A stretch of DNA of 64,000 bases from Daldinia sp. FL1419 (taxonomy: Eukaryota; Ascomycota; Sordariomycetes; Xylariales; Hypoxylaceae): NCBI GenBank assembly GCA_025201765.1, contig MU623493.1, positions 1-64,000 of the forward strand, written 5' to 3'. Below the pieces are notes generated by a model. The model was not told the DNA's origin, searched no databases, and was given only the letters and a program-made list of their open reading frames with translations. This document shows positions 21,751-33,836 of the stretch, in pieces. A program made the translations under genes and the position numbers. The first letter of the stretch is position 1, and every line of letters starts with the position of its first letter.

Positions 21751-24700
21751 ACATTATTTTAATTTAATATTCTTATAATTAAAATTATTTTATAAAAATT
21801 TATTAATTTTTAAAAATAATTTATATTTAAATCTTTATAAATTTTATTTAATTAAATATTTTAAAGTAATATTTATTTATTTATATATTGAACCAATATA
21901 GAGTGATTAGGTTATAGATATTATCCTGTAAAAACCTTATCTCCTTCTTAGAGTTAGACCTTCCAAGGTTTCACAGTTTTTTTAAATATAAATAGGTCCT
22001 TAAAAGTTGTTTTTCTTATCTGATTAGTAGAGATCTATTAGGTTTTATAATTTAGTTTTTCTATAGAATTTTTATATAAAAATATATAATTTTAATTTCT
22101 TTTTTAAAAATATCTTTTTAAAGTGTATTATTATTGGTAAATAATTATTTATATTTATTCTTTTATTTGATTAGTTTATTTCTTTTTTTAAAATATAATA
22201 AATTAGAATAATGTAATTAGGTAATAGAAGTTACCTTAAAAGATTTTATTGGCCTTCCTTTTAAGTTTTATATATTTTTTTAAATATAAATAGGTTTTTA
22301 GGAGTTGTTTTTTTACCTAATCAACTTAAATTTTATATAATTCTTTAAAGATTGCCTTTATAGAATCTTTATATAAAAATATATAATTTTTAATTTCTTT
22401 TTTGAAGATATCTTCTTAAAATACGCTACCATTGGTAAGTAATTATATATATTTGTTTTTTAATCTAATCAACTTATTTTCTTTTTTAGAATATAGTCAT
22501 TTTATATCTTCTAACTTATATAACCTTTGGTTTATTAAGGGTTAATTAAAGTATAGGGTATATCTTGTAAGAACTATTAGAATTTTTGTTTAATATATAT
22601 TATTATTGTTAAATAATTATATATAATAATTTTTTTATTTAATTATTTTATTATATTCCTTATAATATAATAAACTGGTATAGTGTAAGTATGTAATTGT
22701 AATATGTAATAGGGATATGTAATAGGAGTACGCAATATGGATATACAGTAGGGATATATAATAGGAGTTATTCTAAAGGATTTTGATAGATATCCCTATA
22801 AAATTTACACACATTTATTTAAATATAAGTAGGCTTTTAAGAGTTGCTTTCTTACCTAATCAATTCAAATCATAAATAATTCTTTAAAGATTGTTTTTAT
22901 ATAGTTTTATATAAATAATATATATTTTTTTGGTCTATACTCTTATTGTATATACTACCATTGCAAAATAATCACATATAACAGTTTATTTATCTGATTA
23001 TTTTGATACTTCTTTTAGAATATAAGAATATAAGGTGATTATATCCTGAAAAAGGTATTGAAATGATCAGGTAGAAAAGCTACTATATATAATTACTTAG
23101 CAATGATAACGCATTTTAAAAGGATATCTTTAAAGGAGGGATTAAAATTATATATTCTTATACAAAGATTCTATAGAAAAGATTCTTGAAGGACCATGAT
23201 CTGTTTGAACTAATCAGATAAGAAAGATAACTCTTGAAGGCCTATTTATGTCCAGAAAAGCTGTAAAGACCTAGAAAATCTGGCTTTAAGGAGGCTAATA
23301 AGGTCTCTACAAGATATTATTTATTATTTAATTGTTTTATATTAGTTCAATATAATTACTTTACATTTAATTATCAGAACTCCTGTTCAATTAAAGTTCT
23401 TATTTAATTAGGGCTTTTATTCAATTAAGGTTCTTATTTAATATATAGGTCTTTAAGAGTTAATTCTTATCTAATCAAATTAAGTTCTCTATCATAGAAG
23501 TCAAGTTCTTCTAACATTACTTTTTATAAAATTTTTTACAATAATATATAATTCTCTTATTTAAATATATTATTTTAAACACCAATTCCTATTTAATATC
23601 TAAGTCTTTAGAAGTTATTTTCTTATTTAATTAAATTAACTTCTTAATTATAAAAATATTATTTTTTCTTATAATAAATAGGAGCTTTAATAGTTCTTGT
23701 AGGATATGCCTTATATTTTAACTAACCTATAACTAACCATAGGTTATATAAACTCAAGAATATAAGGTGATTATATCTTAAAGAGGGTAATAAAATAATT
23801 ATATAGAAGAATTATTATATATGATTATTTAGTAATGGTAATGTATATAATAAAATTATAAATTAGAAAAGTATATATTATTTATATGAAACTTTATAAA
23901 AAAAAATCTGAAAGAATTATATGAATTTAAATTAATTAGGTAAGAAAATAATTACTAAAAATATATTTATATCTAAAAAAATATGTGTAAACCTTAGATG
24001 GGAATCTTACAAAATAGTTTTTATTATATAATTACATTATCCTGATTTAATATATTTATATAAAACTTAATAAAAATAATTTTTAAAGGATTATTATAAG
24101 TTTGGTTTAATTAAATAAAAAATAATTCTTAAAGATTTATTTATATTTAGAAAAAATCTATAAAAACCTTAAAAAAGGCTATTCAAAGGTAACTTTAATT
24201 ATATAATTATGTTATACAATTTAATATATGGTTAAGCATAAGGCTGATTAATTAGGATATAATTGGATCCAATGTAAGGCTAGTTAATCAGAAGAGGCTG
24301 GCATGGTTGGTCAATTAGAAAAAAGCTTATATATTTGATTCATAAAATGTAAATAATTTATAAAACCTTTAAAATCCAGGCTTTTTCAATTTAAAAAAAT
24401 GTTTTAATATCCTAATTAAATAAGGAAAAATAATAAAAATTAAAAAAAATAAATATTGAACCGGTGCAGTGTGAATACGTGGGATACGTAATAGGAGTAC
24501 GCAGCAGGAATACGTAATAGGAGTTATTCTGGAGGACCCCCTGATAGACCTTTATAAGGTTTATATACATTCATTTGGATATATATAGGCTTTAGTAGTT
24601 GTTTTCTTGCTTGATCAGTACAAGTCATAAATAGTTCTTTAGAGATCATTTTCATATAATTTTATACAGATAATATATATTCTTTTGGGTTTATACTTCA

Positions 24701-27700
24701 TTATACACGTTATTATTATAAAGTAATTATATATAATAGTTTATTTATTTAATTATTTTAATATTTTTATCAAAATATAGTCACTTTATATCCTCGAGCT
24801 CATACAGCCTCTGGTTATTATGGGTTAATTGAAGTGTAAGGCATATCCTGCAGGAGCTATCAGAGCTCCTGTTCAATATATAAGGTTATTTAAGATTTAA
24901 AAATTATAAGGTTAATATATGGGGTTGTTATGTTAAATAAAATGTTATTTTTTCATTATCCATATAATTTTATTACGATAAAAAACCTTAAGAAAACTTA
25001 AGGCATAACCTCCTATTGGAAATATATGCAACCTATCTTAAAAGACCACGAATTTAATTATCTTTCAAATGATACCAATTATTAATATTTTTATGTAGGT
25101 TTTGAATTGATATAATGAATTAAAGTGGTTAAGGATTTTTTTTGTGCCCCGTGCGCGCGCCTGTGGCTTCCCGTGGTGTACAGCTTTTTCGGTTGAACAG
25201 GAGCTTACATCAGCAAAATCCCCCTGCAAATCGTTCAACCAGGGTATTGAACAGGTGTTCTAATTGATCAGGTGCTCTACATAATTCAATAAGAGCTCTA
25301 ATTCAACAAGAGCTCTAATTCAACAAGAGCTCTAATTCAACAAAAGCTCTAATAGCTAAATATAAAGTCATTATATCCTAAGGAAGGTAGATACTAAGGT
25401 GATTAAATAAAAGGCTAATAGAATTGATTGTTAATAATGGTAGCTGGTGTTTAAGGGTAGAATTAATAATATATTTAATAAGAGAAAGAAATTATAAATT
25501 ATTGTAAAAAGGTATATGAAAGGTGATGTTTAAAGAGCTTGATTTGATTAGATAAGAATTAATATTTGGGGGTTTATATATTGAATAGGAGTTTTAATTT
25601 AGGGTTAATATTATTGAATAGGAATTGTAATTGAATAGGAGTTTTAATAGTTTTTTAGATATAAGGTGATTATATTCTAAGGAAGGTATTTAAATAATTA
25701 AATAAAAAGTTGATTAATAGAGGTAATTGTTAGTGTTTAAAAGATAAAATGGATGATATATTTAATTAAAAATAAATTTATAAATTATTATAAGAAGTTA
25801 TAAGAAAAGTTAAATAAATTAATGTATAAGAATTTGATTTGATTAGATAAGAATTAATTTTTAAGGATTTATATATTGAATAGAAATTTTAATTGAAGAG
25901 GAGTTTTAATTGAAGAGGAGTTTTAATAGTTTTTGGAGGATATGTCTTGTCCTGTATTTTAGTTACCCTATAATAAATTATATTTTAAAAAAAGTATTAA
26001 AATGATTAAATAAAAGGTTAATAGAAGTAATTGTTGATAATGGTAGTTGATGTTTAAGAGATAGAAAAGGTGATATATTTAATTAGAGATAAGAGAGTTG
26101 TATATTATTGTAAGAAGTTTTATGAAAGGTATTGTTTGAAGAGTTTGATTTTTATAATAGAGAATTTGATTTGATTAGATAAGAAAATAATTTTTAAGGG
26201 TTTATATATATTTTGGAAAAGTTTATAGAAATTTTAAGATGGGTTGTTTTTGAAAATTTAATAGATTTTAATGAAATAAAAGATATAAATTAATTATATT
26301 CTGAAGAAGGTATTAAAATAATTAAATAAAAGAATTAATAAAAATAATTATTTGGTAATAATAATATACTCTAAAAAAATTATATTTTATAAGAGGATTA
26401 AAAAGTGTATATTTTATATGAAATTTTATAAAAAAATTAAGGATTTTATATTTAAGAATTTTATTTGATTAGATAAGAAAGATAATTTTTGAAAATTTAT
26501 ATATTAAATAGGATCTTTAATAGTTTTTGTAGGATATATTTAATCCTGTATTTTAGTTGATAAAAAATGTAAGGTAACTATATCCTAAAAAATAGTATTA
26601 AAGTAATTAAATAAAAGGATTAATAAAAGTGATTGTTGGTAATAGTAATTAGCGTTCAAGAGGTGATATTTAATAAGAGAGTAAATTTATAAATTATTGT
26701 AATAATTATAAAAGAAAGTAATAATTTTGTTAAGTTTAATTTAATTAGGTAAAAAAATAATTCTTAAGGGTTTGTATATTATATAGGAATTTTAATAGCT
26801 CTTGTAAGATATATTTTATAATAAATTAAAAATTTAAATAAAATAAATGATATAAGGTATTTATATCTTAAGGAAAATATTAAAGTGATTAAATAAAAGA
26901 ATTAATAGAAGTGATTTTTAGTAATGGTAATGCGTTTAAGAAGTGGAAAAGATGATATATTTAGTAAAAGAATGTGATAGTTTTGTAGAGTTTTATTTGA
27001 TTAAATAAGAAAATAATTATTGAAAGCTTATTTATATTTCAAAAACCTTGTGGAGATTTTAAAATGGTTAGTTTTAAAGAGGTTAATAAGGCTTTGTAAA
27101 ATAGTTTTAGTTATGTAATTTTATTACCTTAGTTCATTATAATAAAAAATTTAATTTAATTAAATAAAAATTAGTTTTTGAGGGTTTATAATAGTTTTTG
27201 TAGGATATGCCTTGTATTTTAATTAATCTATAATAGGTTAGAGGTTATATGAGTAAGAAGATGTAGGGTAATTATATCTTAAGGAGGAAAGTAGAATGAT
27301 TAGGTAGGAAAGCAAATATATATAATTATTTGTTAATAATAACGTTCTAGAGGAGGATATTTTTAAAAGAGGAGTAAAAGAGTGTATTATTGTATAAAGA
27401 TTTTATAAAAAAACTGATTTATAGAATTTGAAGAGTCTGTGCTAATCAAATAAGAAAAATAATTTTTGAGAACCTATTTATATTTAAAAGAATTATGGAA
27501 ACTTAGGAGGTTTAACTCTAAAAAAGCTAATAGGATCTTTATAAGATAATATTTATTATATAAATATATTATCTTAATTTATTATAATTTAGGTAAATTG
27601 GAATAATAAATATAATAATAAATATATTATTTTGGTTTAATAATTTTTTTTTAATTTAAAAATTATATTTATTATTAAATATTTAATTGATAATTATAGA

Positions 27701-27720
27701 ACAAAAGTAATTGGTCCTGA
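21751..27720. repeat. Degenerate interspersed repeat array inside the Helitron, both orientations
   Basis: A unit containing AAGGTGATTATATC...TATT...GATTAAATAAAAG...GTAATGGTAA recurs many times on the plus strand (near 23030, 23760, 25360, 25660, 25980, 26290, 26570, 26860 and 27260). Its reverse complement recurs on the left (about 22130, 22430, 22970). A longer segment around 22676-22960 recurs directly near 24464-24750. Decay is mostly C-to-T or G-to-A, as expected from RIP. Confidence 0.7.
25283..25350. repeat. Four tandem 17-bp units (AATTCAACAAGAGCTCT)
   Basis: Head-to-tail copies at 25283, 25300, 25317 and 25334, with two single-base differences. It adjoins a short GC-richer stretch (25147-25275) in the AT-rich interior. 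Confidence 0.92.
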
Positions 27721-28069
27721 AAGTAAAGTTGGTTGCGAAGCGACCAACCCCAAAAAACTAGTAATATTATTATTTTTTAAAAAAATTATTAAATTATAAA
27801 AATTTTTATATATTCTAAGAATAAAATCATGATATTTTATTAAAATTATTTTGAAAATTTTAACGGTTTTATATGATACAATGGTTTTCAGCATTTGTAA
27901 CAATCGATTTCAAACCTAAAAATTCAATTCAGATTTAACCCCATTATTATTTAATTTCAACCAATTAGAAGTTTTAAATCCCTAAAATATTTCATTAAAT
28001 ATAACGGTTTTAATTTTATAATAATTATTGAAAATATCCCTTTGCCATTATGGTAAATAGGCATATCTA

Positions 28070-28284
28070 TTATAGTGGTAGTGGGGAGGTTATTACAATT
28101 ATAATAAATCAAAATATCATTTTATATTTAAATAACATTCCTTAACAGATATTTAAATATAACCATTATAATGGTTTTGAATTTTATAATGATTTTAAAT
28201 TTTGTAATAATTATATATTTTTTATTCTAAAGCTTTGATTGGTTCAAAAAGCGGGGCAAATCTATTTTAAAATTCGAAAAATTT

Positions 28285-28315
<31 letters not shown>

Positions 28316-28862
28316 GACGTTTTGACTTTTTGACTGATTTGAATCCATGACTTTAAAATTTTAAGTTTTTTTTACGAATTTTATAAATTACAAATTACAA
28401 ATTACAAATTACAATTTATATCATTTATAATTAAGCTACTTTATGTTACAATTTACTGAAAATTTAATTAATTTTAATTATTATATATTTCAAATTTAAA
28501 AATATTTAAAAAAATATTAAATTTTATATTTAATTAAATTAAATAATATTAAATAAAATAATATTAATAATAATATTATTATTTTTTAAAAAAATTATTA
28601 AATTATTAAAATTTTTATATATTTTAAAAATAAAATCATAATATTTTATTAAAATTATTTTGAAAATCTTAACGGTTTTATATGATATAATGGTTTTCAA
28701 CATTTGCAACAATTGATTTCGAACCTAAAAATTCAATTCAGATTTAGCCCCACTATTATTCAATTTCAACCAATCAGAGGTTCTAAATCCCCGAAACGTT
28801 TCATCAAATATAACGGTTTTAATTTTACAATGGTTGTTGAAAATACCCCTTTGCCACTATGG
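28070..28862. mobile_element. TIR element copy B (intact MITE, 793 bp)
   Basis: Left end TTATAGTGGTA (the C-to-T version of CCATAGTGGCA) preceded by TA at 28068-28069. Right end TGCCACTATGG at 28852-28862 followed by TA. It is the uninterrupted relative of copy A, with an extra ~140-bp segment after the poly-T (about 28315-28455) that includes AATTAC-type tandem words. No coding potential. Confidence 0.82.
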
Positions 28863-28864
28863 TA

Positions 28865-29590
28865 TCTTTCCGGAAGTTAGTTAATTAGTTATATTACCAT
28901 TCAAACAACGACTTGATGCTCTTGTTATAGACTCTAGTTGGGTCATCGTACAGCTCGTGTCTTTAAGCACCAGGCACCTAGATTCAGCACTACGCGATTA
29001 CTCTATAAGTGGAAGTTTTAACACGGTGAACTCAAGTAGAAGACATGTTGATATAACCTCACATTTCATATGCAGGGGAAGGTGGCCTCGTCAATAAATA
29101 CCAACACTCAAAGCTGCTTCTATGCGAAACGATACTTCGTTGAGATCGACGACGGCTACGCCCGACGGTTACACCAGACATCAGCCAACGAGCTCTAACT
29201 TGGTTCTTCTTTGTCTTATTATGAATAGTTTTATAGCTCTCAAAGCAGCTCGAACAATCAGAATAACAAGAAAGCATTCAAGGTTCCTCGCCCAGCTGCT
29301 TAGACAACCCATTGTGTTTTATATTGAATTGTTAATACGAGGGAGCTAAGACATGAATAAGTCCCTAAGCTGCCCTTGTTAGGATTATAATGCCATGCTA
29401 TTCGTTGCGTTGACCGTTAGGGATCTTTGTGTGGATTCATATCAAGAGCTACCTAGGTAATGAAGTTATATATATATATATATATCATCGAAGCTTCCAC
29501 AGCTGTCCCTATTGAATTTTAATCCCCAAGCCCTCCATTGCAACAATAGAAACCAGCTACTTCACAACGATTGAAACACGAATCATCAAC
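28865..29590. other. Intergenic region right of the transposon island
   Basis: Composition returns to normal. It holds an (AT)n microsatellite near 29467-29487. Overlapping short ORFs at 29059-29349 lack any domain and I do not call them. Confidence 0.5.
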
Positions 29591-29983
29591 ATGTCTTACC
29601 AGCAAATCGGTGGTCCGGCCAGTAGCCAGGGGCCTATTATTCGCAATCCCGAAACGAACTGCACCGCAGAGCTTGGCACCGGTTTGATACCCGTTTGCTT
29701 TAGGCATACGAACAGGTGTGAATGCGTCGTACCTAAAACATATGAAGGACGTGAGAACTTGGTTTACTATCTTAGACTCGCTGCCGAGGCTAAAAGCTTG
29801 GAGTTGGAGAAGGCTAGCACGGTCTTCGCCTGGCTCCTGTTAGGCATGAGCCTTTCCGGAGAACCAATGTATAAGAATGGGACCGGGGTTGATATTGAAA
29901 ACTTTGATCCCTCCGTGGTCTACAATAATGCCTGTTTTCTCTCCTTACCCGTTCGGAGCGTGTTAAGGCTCTTATCCCTTTAA
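29591..29983 (+). CDS. Small hypothetical protein, 130 aa
   Basis: ATG-initiated ORF (MSYQQIGGPASSQG...) with balanced codon use and no recognised domain. It contains scattered cysteines (C-x-C within NRCECVVP), and a short helical, hydrophobic stretch around residues 70-90 (STVFAWLLLGMSL) that could be one membrane helix or a buried helix. It sits alone beside the transposon island. It may be a lineage-specific gene or the 5' fragment of a longer spliced gene; a donor-like GT near its end was not resolved. Confidence 0.4.
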   Translation: MSYQQIGGPASSQGPIIRNPETNCTAELGTGLIPVCFRHTNRCECVVPKTYEGRENLVYYLRLAAEAKSLELEKASTVFAWLLLGMSLSGEPMYKNGTGVDIENFDPSVVYNNACFLSLPVRSVLRLLSL

Positions 29984-31244
29984 GCCGACGGCAGCTTTTT
30001 TAAAGGGATACCCGGGCATGAGTGAGTACGGCTAGTAGGACTGCTAGGCTAGAAATAGCAATTGCTGACTGAGTAGTAGCTGGACTATATGATGATGATT
30101 CTTAATTGTAAGCTTACCGATATCGTCAATAGTCCCGGGAATAGTAATTTAGGGCGTAAATGTAATTCATTTATCAAGATGGTGAGATTAGGGAGTTTGT
30201 TAGGTATATAGGTAGCACTATCAATTTATATATCAATATTTCTGGGCCGAGTTTTTGACATAGTTCCTTGAACCCCTATATGATTGCAAATCACACAATT
30301 ATGATCCCGTGGACAAGTCTCGTGGACGGTCGCGTAACGTAAACAAGAGACAATAATAAGTCTTATTACAGAGGTAGTCCCAAATTTCCTGCGTGTTCCG
30401 AGTCACTACTCCCGATACCCCTGCGCCTCTACGTCCATATAATAGCCTGTACTTTATGAATGACCGTAGGAACTTATTTAATCTGATATCTAGCTACCTA
30501 TGTGGTTAATTATCTAAGGAGGCTTATTTATGCAGAGTTAACTCACCTACATGCTAACCATCTTCTGCAGGGGTATTCAGTATCACTTGGTTATAACTAG
30601 AACTTGAAGTGTACCTAGGTAGTTAAGCCAAATCTAAACTTCTACTAGTCGACAGACACATTAATAAATTTAGGCACGTTTGAATGTGTATTTCATTGAT
30701 GCTTATACGACGAGCGAGCCGCCGGGGTTAAAGAATTCGGTACTCCCCAAAACGGGGGTGCCCCCTTGCTGTAAGCGGCTCATCACCCCCCAAAACCTGT
30801 TTCGGTGGCTTATCTAGTTATACGATTAATCCGGTCCGGCAGCTTCCTAGTGTAGCAAGTAAGCATTGAAAGCCGTGAAGCTAACGATATCGAAACTATG
30901 AACTTGCCCACTTTAAAGCAATTTTAATGAAACACGTTGCTAGGCCTTTGATTGAACAAGCCAGGTAATTAGGATGTTTACGGACCGAAGAACAAAGAGC
31001 ATGATGGCCGTATCTGACCCGTGATTCGACGATGGCTAGTGCGACGACTGCTCGGGTTTCGCCTGAATAAGAAGGTCTCGGCCCAGAGCGTCGCAATGTA
31101 ACGCTGATCAGTGGAGATGAGCGCGCATGATAACGACCGCGTCTTTCCCCTGACCTAAGCGCCGGACGACGAGGAAAAGTTTAAAAAGGAGTCGTAAACC
31201 TCCAAATATCGATAGAAAATGTAGGTATCACAGGTCACGACAAG
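29984..31244. other. Intergenic region, 1.26 kb
   Basis: No gene supported. G/C homopolymer runs separated by AAAAC occur at 30735-30800 (CCCCAAAACGGGGG and CCCCCCAAAACC), possibly an old repeat end. The last 100 bp are the probable RNase promoter. Confidence 0.5.
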
Positions 31245-32495
31245 ATGATGTCTGTACGCATGTTCGGTGCCGGATCCTTGACTGCGCTATGCCTGGCTCA
31301 GTCGGTCCTTGGCGGTAGTCTCAAGCAGTGTACTGGTACGCTGGAGTTATCGTGCCACAATAACACCAACGTCGCCGATACCTGCTGCTTCAACTACCCG
31401 GGAGGATCCTTATTGCAGACCCAGTTTTGGGATACCGACCCGGTCGTTGGACCTGATGATTCGTGGACTATTCACGGTCTCTGGCCCGACCACTGCGATG
31501 GCAAATACGACTCCACCTGCGACAGCAATCGTGCTTACAAGAACATATCGGACATTTTAAAGTCATCCGGCAACGACGATCTCCTTAGTTACATGGAGAC
31601 GTTCTGGCTACCGAATGATAGCACAGGGGAGGAGTTCTGGGAGCACGAGTGGGGGAAACACGGCACGTGTGTCTCGACACTCGCCCCGAGCTGCTTCAAC
31701 GACTACCAATCTACCGAGGAGGTCCCTTACTATTTTAACAGGACTGTCAGCCTATTCAAAAGCCTGCCGACGTACAAGTGGCTCGCGGATGCAGGCATCA
31801 CCCCCAGCTCGAGCGAGTCCTACAAGCTCTCCGATGTCCAGGCCGCGCTATCCAAGAACCACAACGGCGAGACTGTCTACGTCAGCTGCAGTGGGGGCGC
31901 TATCGAGCAAGTCTATTACTACTTCAACGTAAGGGGCTCAGTTGCCAATGGCGAGTTCGTACCGGCGAGTCCGGACAACGGCGACGATGGCGGATGTCCC
32001 AGCACAGTCAAATACCTCCCCAAGAACGGAGGCGGTGGAGGCGATGGAGGCGATGGAGGCGGATCGAGTACCCCTGCACCGACGAGCACGACCTCGCGCG
32101 GGTCCTCGCCTTCGCCAACGCCTACGGGGTCGTTCTCCGGAAAGGGCTACCTGAACGCCGTAGTTGACGGATCTGAGAAAGGCTGCATCATCGGCAGTGG
32201 TACCTGGTACACGTCGGGAACTTGTGCCACATTCACAGCTGCTTCTTCGGGTGACGGATTTACACTCAAGTCCAGCAAGGGCTTCTGCTCCGCATCTGGT
32301 GGCTCGTTGGCTTGCTCCTCCGGCACCAGCAGCTCTGATGCCGACGTCTTCGCTGCGGATGGAACCAACCTGGCGAACTCTGGTGGCAACGACTGGTATG
32401 CCGATTCGGTCCCTAGCGGCTCTACCCAGGGTACCGTGTACTCTGAAAAGGGATCGCACAAGACGACGCTGCAGATACAATGGAAGAGTGTCTGA
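31245..32495 (+). CDS. Secreted RNase T2 with C-terminal extension
   Basis: Intronless, 416 aa. Signal peptide at residues 1 to about 23 (MMSVRMFGAGSLTALCLA...LGG). T2 active-site blocks are both complete: CAS I WTIHGLWP with His77, and CAS II FWEHEWGKHGTC with His134, Glu135, Lys138 and His139. These cleave RNA non-specifically via a 2',3'-cyclic phosphate. Many cysteines fit extracellular disulfides. After the catalytic domain (to about residue 260) is a Gly/Asp- and Ser/Thr/Pro-rich linker (YLPKNGGGGGDGGDGGG then ...TPTGSFSGKG). A ~120-residue C-terminal domain follows, as in RntB-like fungal enzymes. Phosphate/nucleotide scavenging is the likely role. In-frame ATGs at 31248 and 31260 are alternatives; all leave the signal peptide intact. 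Confidence 0.92.
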   Translation: MMSVRMFGAGSLTALCLAQSVLGGSLKQCTGTLELSCHNNTNVADTCCFNYPGGSLLQTQFWDTDPVVGPDDSWTIHGLWPDHCDGKYDSTCDSNRAYKNISDILKSSGNDDLLSYMETFWLPNDSTGEEFWEHEWGKHGTCVSTLAPSCFNDYQSTEEVPYYFNRTVSLFKSLPTYKWLADAGITPSSSESYKLSDVQAALSKNHNGETVYVSCSGGAIEQVYYYFNVRGSVANGEFVPASPDNGDDGGCPSTVKYLPKNGGGGGDGGDGGGSSTPAPTSTTSRGSSPSPTPTGSFSGKGYLNAVVDGSEKGCIIGSGTWYTSGTCATFTAASSGDGFTLKSSKGFCSASGGSLACSSGTSSSDADVFAADGTNLANSGGNDWYADSVPSGSTQGTVYSEKGSHKTTLQIQWKSV

Positions 32496-33836
32496 TAAGC
32501 ACATGCTAGAAGTATGTGGTTTTATGTAAGTAGGTAGATATGATGTATATATGATTTTTTATTATTTTATTATTATTTTTTCCAATGAACCTACTATTCT
32601 TCGAGTATTATTCAAACCACTAGTGTTAGGCATTCCGGTAAAGTGCTTTAGGAATGTCGGGTGATCATATGAAGAAGCACCACGCGAGAGAGTAAGTGCC
32701 TAGTTGTTAAGTACTTACCTACCTTAGGTAGGTATGTGCTTGAGCAAATCCTCAACATCAAGGGGTAGTAAAGATCCGATGGCGATATTCTGGTTAAATT
32801 GGAGATCGTGTGGATGGAGATATAGTTTGGCTAGAAACGAAGACTGATAGTTTTCCGGAGATGCCTTGACAGGCCAAGAACTGGTAGACACATGGGAAAT
32901 CCTTGCGCAGGAGAAACTGCATAGGTGGGGGATGTTGTGCAAAGTGGAATATATGATAGGGAACAGGAATTAATACGATCATAAATGATATGCAATGACT
33001 TCTACTTACTATCTACCACTTAGTCTAGCATCATAACAGAATCCTCATTAAATAGTATTCAAGGATAAGCCTCAAGATCCGGAATTATCAATTCCGAAGT
33101 CATATGCTGTGGGACTCCGGGGGTAACCCCTGATTCAACCATACGGGAACGGGGAAGAAAATCAAAACAGCAGAAAGAGAACGCGATTCTTACCACTTCC
33201 AAAGATTAGTTGCGTACAGCGGCGGGTCCTGTTTGTAGGGCTGTTCTGGGGTAGGCAACATTGGCGGAAGCTTTGGGAGGATGAGGTTTGCAGTGGTTTG
33301 CGCATTGTTGTGCAGATAGGTTTCTACTGAATTTCTCGGAACGCTGACTTTGATACCACGTGTGAAGGTTGCTGTCAACCTAGCTCATCTATGATTCCTT
33401 CCTATAATTCCTCGATGGCTCTACGACGAGCAGTTTTTATCATTTCAAACCCTAGTCAGACAGACCTAATAGTGTTCCTTTAGTCATTCCTTCAATATAT
33501 CTACCTACATACTTTCACAGTACCTAAGGAGGCACTTTCTCAGCGACTGGAACTTGAGGTAAGGATGATACAAAAGTGGACTCGCATTTTCAAAAATTAA
33601 TTGTAATATGTCACTCTATCGTGCTTTAATAGCCAAGTCTAGAGCGATATTTGAAGGTAGGGTATTATTGAGCTTATATGCGAATTAACGAAGACTACGT
33701 CCAGGATCAGAGGAATAATTTCAGCCTACCAAAAACCCCTGTTTGATGCCCTTCACCTATTCTCACCTACTATAGCTCTGTCTATATGAATGCTTCCGTT
33801 AACACCATACGATAGGGGACGTTGCTTGGATCCAAA
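32496..33836. other. Intergenic region, possible gene remnants on the minus strand
   Basis: Two open stretches on the minus strand (33190-33378 and 32724-32942) have coding-like composition, but neither forms a complete gene. The first has no ATG and ends at a donor-like GTAAGA. No domain was recognised. They may be exons of a small unannotated or decayed gene. Confidence 0.4.

Larger units (their letters stand above)
19767..27762 (+). mobile_element. Helitron-like element, non-autonomous, RIP-degraded (about 8.0 kb)
   Basis: Begins with TC (TCTATGTC) and ends with CTAG at 27759-27762. It is inserted exactly between A19766 and T27763 with no target duplication, all canonical for Helitrons. 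About 10 nt before the CTAG is a hairpin, GTTGGTTGC-GAA-GCGACCAAC (27729-27749), with one G-T wobble, which is the usual 3' terminator. The uninterrupted target is present in copy B at 28570/28571 (TAATAA|TAATATT), so the borders are supported independently. The interior is very AT-rich, with degenerate repeats in both orientations. I see no Rep/helicase ORF, so it is non-autonomous or destroyed by mutation. Confidence 0.78.
19398..28053. mobile_element. TIR element copy A (Tc1/mariner-like, TA-flanked), split by a Helitron
   Basis: Left end CCATAGTGGCA at 19398, preceded by TA; right end TGCCATTATGG ending at 28053, followed by TA. These are inverted terminal repeats with TA target duplications, as in Tc1/mariner MITEs. 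Left part 19398-19766 and right part 27763-28053 together match copy B (28070-28862). The intervening 7,996 bp is a separate insertion. Without it, copy A is about 660 bp and codes for nothing. Differences from copy B are mostly C/T and G/A, as RIP would give. Superfamily assignment rests only on TA and TIR. Confidence 0.78.

Noticed and set aside
25283..25350. Possible CRISPR-like array
   Set aside because: Repeats are head-to-tail without spacers, in a eukaryotic transposon.
27694..27903. 69-aa minus-strand ORF at the Helitron 3' end
   Set aside because: Spans the element border and consists of AT-rich Ile/Lys/Asn/Leu codons; no motif.
30735..30800. Transposon end made of G/C runs around AAAAC
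   Set aside because: No matching second terminus or target duplication could be found nearby.
31938..32504. 188-aa minus-strand ORF
   Set aside because: Antisense shadow of the GC-rich RNase T2 C-terminal region; Arg-rich composition typical of a reversed frame.
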